A stretch of 6,154 nucleotides of DNA from contig CAYQJD010000043.1 of assembly GCA_964417835.1 (NCBI GenBank), forward strand, positions 1-6,154, given 5' to 3'. The notes beneath the pieces are model-generated. The model was not told the origin of the DNA. It searched no databases and saw nothing but the letters and a program-made list of their open reading frames with translations. Made by a program: the position numbers and the translations under genes. Positions 6,148 through 6,154 of the stretch are shown here, one piece after another. Source of the stretch: UMGS1124 sp964417835. GTDB taxonomy: Bacteria; Bacillota_I; Bacilli_A; RF39; UBA660. Each line of letters opens with the position of its first letter. The stretch's first letter is position 1.

Positions 6148-6154
6148 TTGACAT

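Noticed and set aside
6038..6154. Integration (att) site at the tRNA-Gly 3' end
   Set aside because: No direct repeat of the tRNA end and no integrase gene are present in the window.
1..6154. CRISPR array, insertion sequence, toxin-antitoxin, riboswitch
   Set aside because: There are no regularly spaced repeats, no transposase or terminal inverted repeats, no toxin-like gene pair, and no recognisable aptamer leader upstream of fhs, which has only a 15-base gap.

Overview
The window is a very AT-rich stretch of a bacterial chromosome. An LTA-synthase-type membrane enzyme, clean AGGAGG-like ribosome binding sites, a LolA-like lipoprotein with a classic lipobox and a CCA-encoding tRNA-Gly all point to a low-GC Gram-positive (Bacillota), probably an uncultured host-associated Bacilli, Mollicutes-related or clostridial lineage. 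TGA is used as a stop (end of the ltaS-like gene) and Trp is TGG, so the genetic code is standard and Mycoplasma proper is unlikely.

Layout, left to right. (1) Bases 1-40 are a strong rho-independent terminator for a rightward gene lying off the left edge. (2) Bases 105-251 hold what looks like the wreck of a small membrane-protein gene on the minus strand: two protein-like segments in different frames, meeting near an A6 tract. (3) Minus strand 258-1357: a lipoprotein with a LolA-like domain, a cysteine-rich linker (CxxCxxxCxxC) and a second C-terminal domain, ending in its own terminator. (4) Plus strand 1543-1743: a 66-aa DUF378 membrane protein with its own promoter, tail to tail with the next unit and one base from it. 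(5) Minus strand 5943 down to 1745: a tight three-gene operon, read as ltaS-like sulfatase-fold polyglycerolphosphate transferase, then an anchored protein of unknown function (4-base ATGA overlap), then formate-tetrahydrofolate ligase (15-base gap). (6) Plus strand 6038-6112: tRNA-Gly(GCC), divergent from the operon, followed by a 10-bp hairpin.

How the genes fit together: three of the five protein genes (ltaS-like, the anchored protein and the lipoprotein) act at the cell surface, and DUF378 is a small membrane protein. The formate ligase is cytosolic one-carbon metabolism and shows no obvious link to its operon partners. I do not see a new defence, mobile or RNA-based system here. The points most worth a second look are the altered active-site positions of the formate ligase, the Ser/Thr ambiguity at the LtaS nucleophile, the cysteine cluster in the lipoprotein and the collapsed small gene at the left end.
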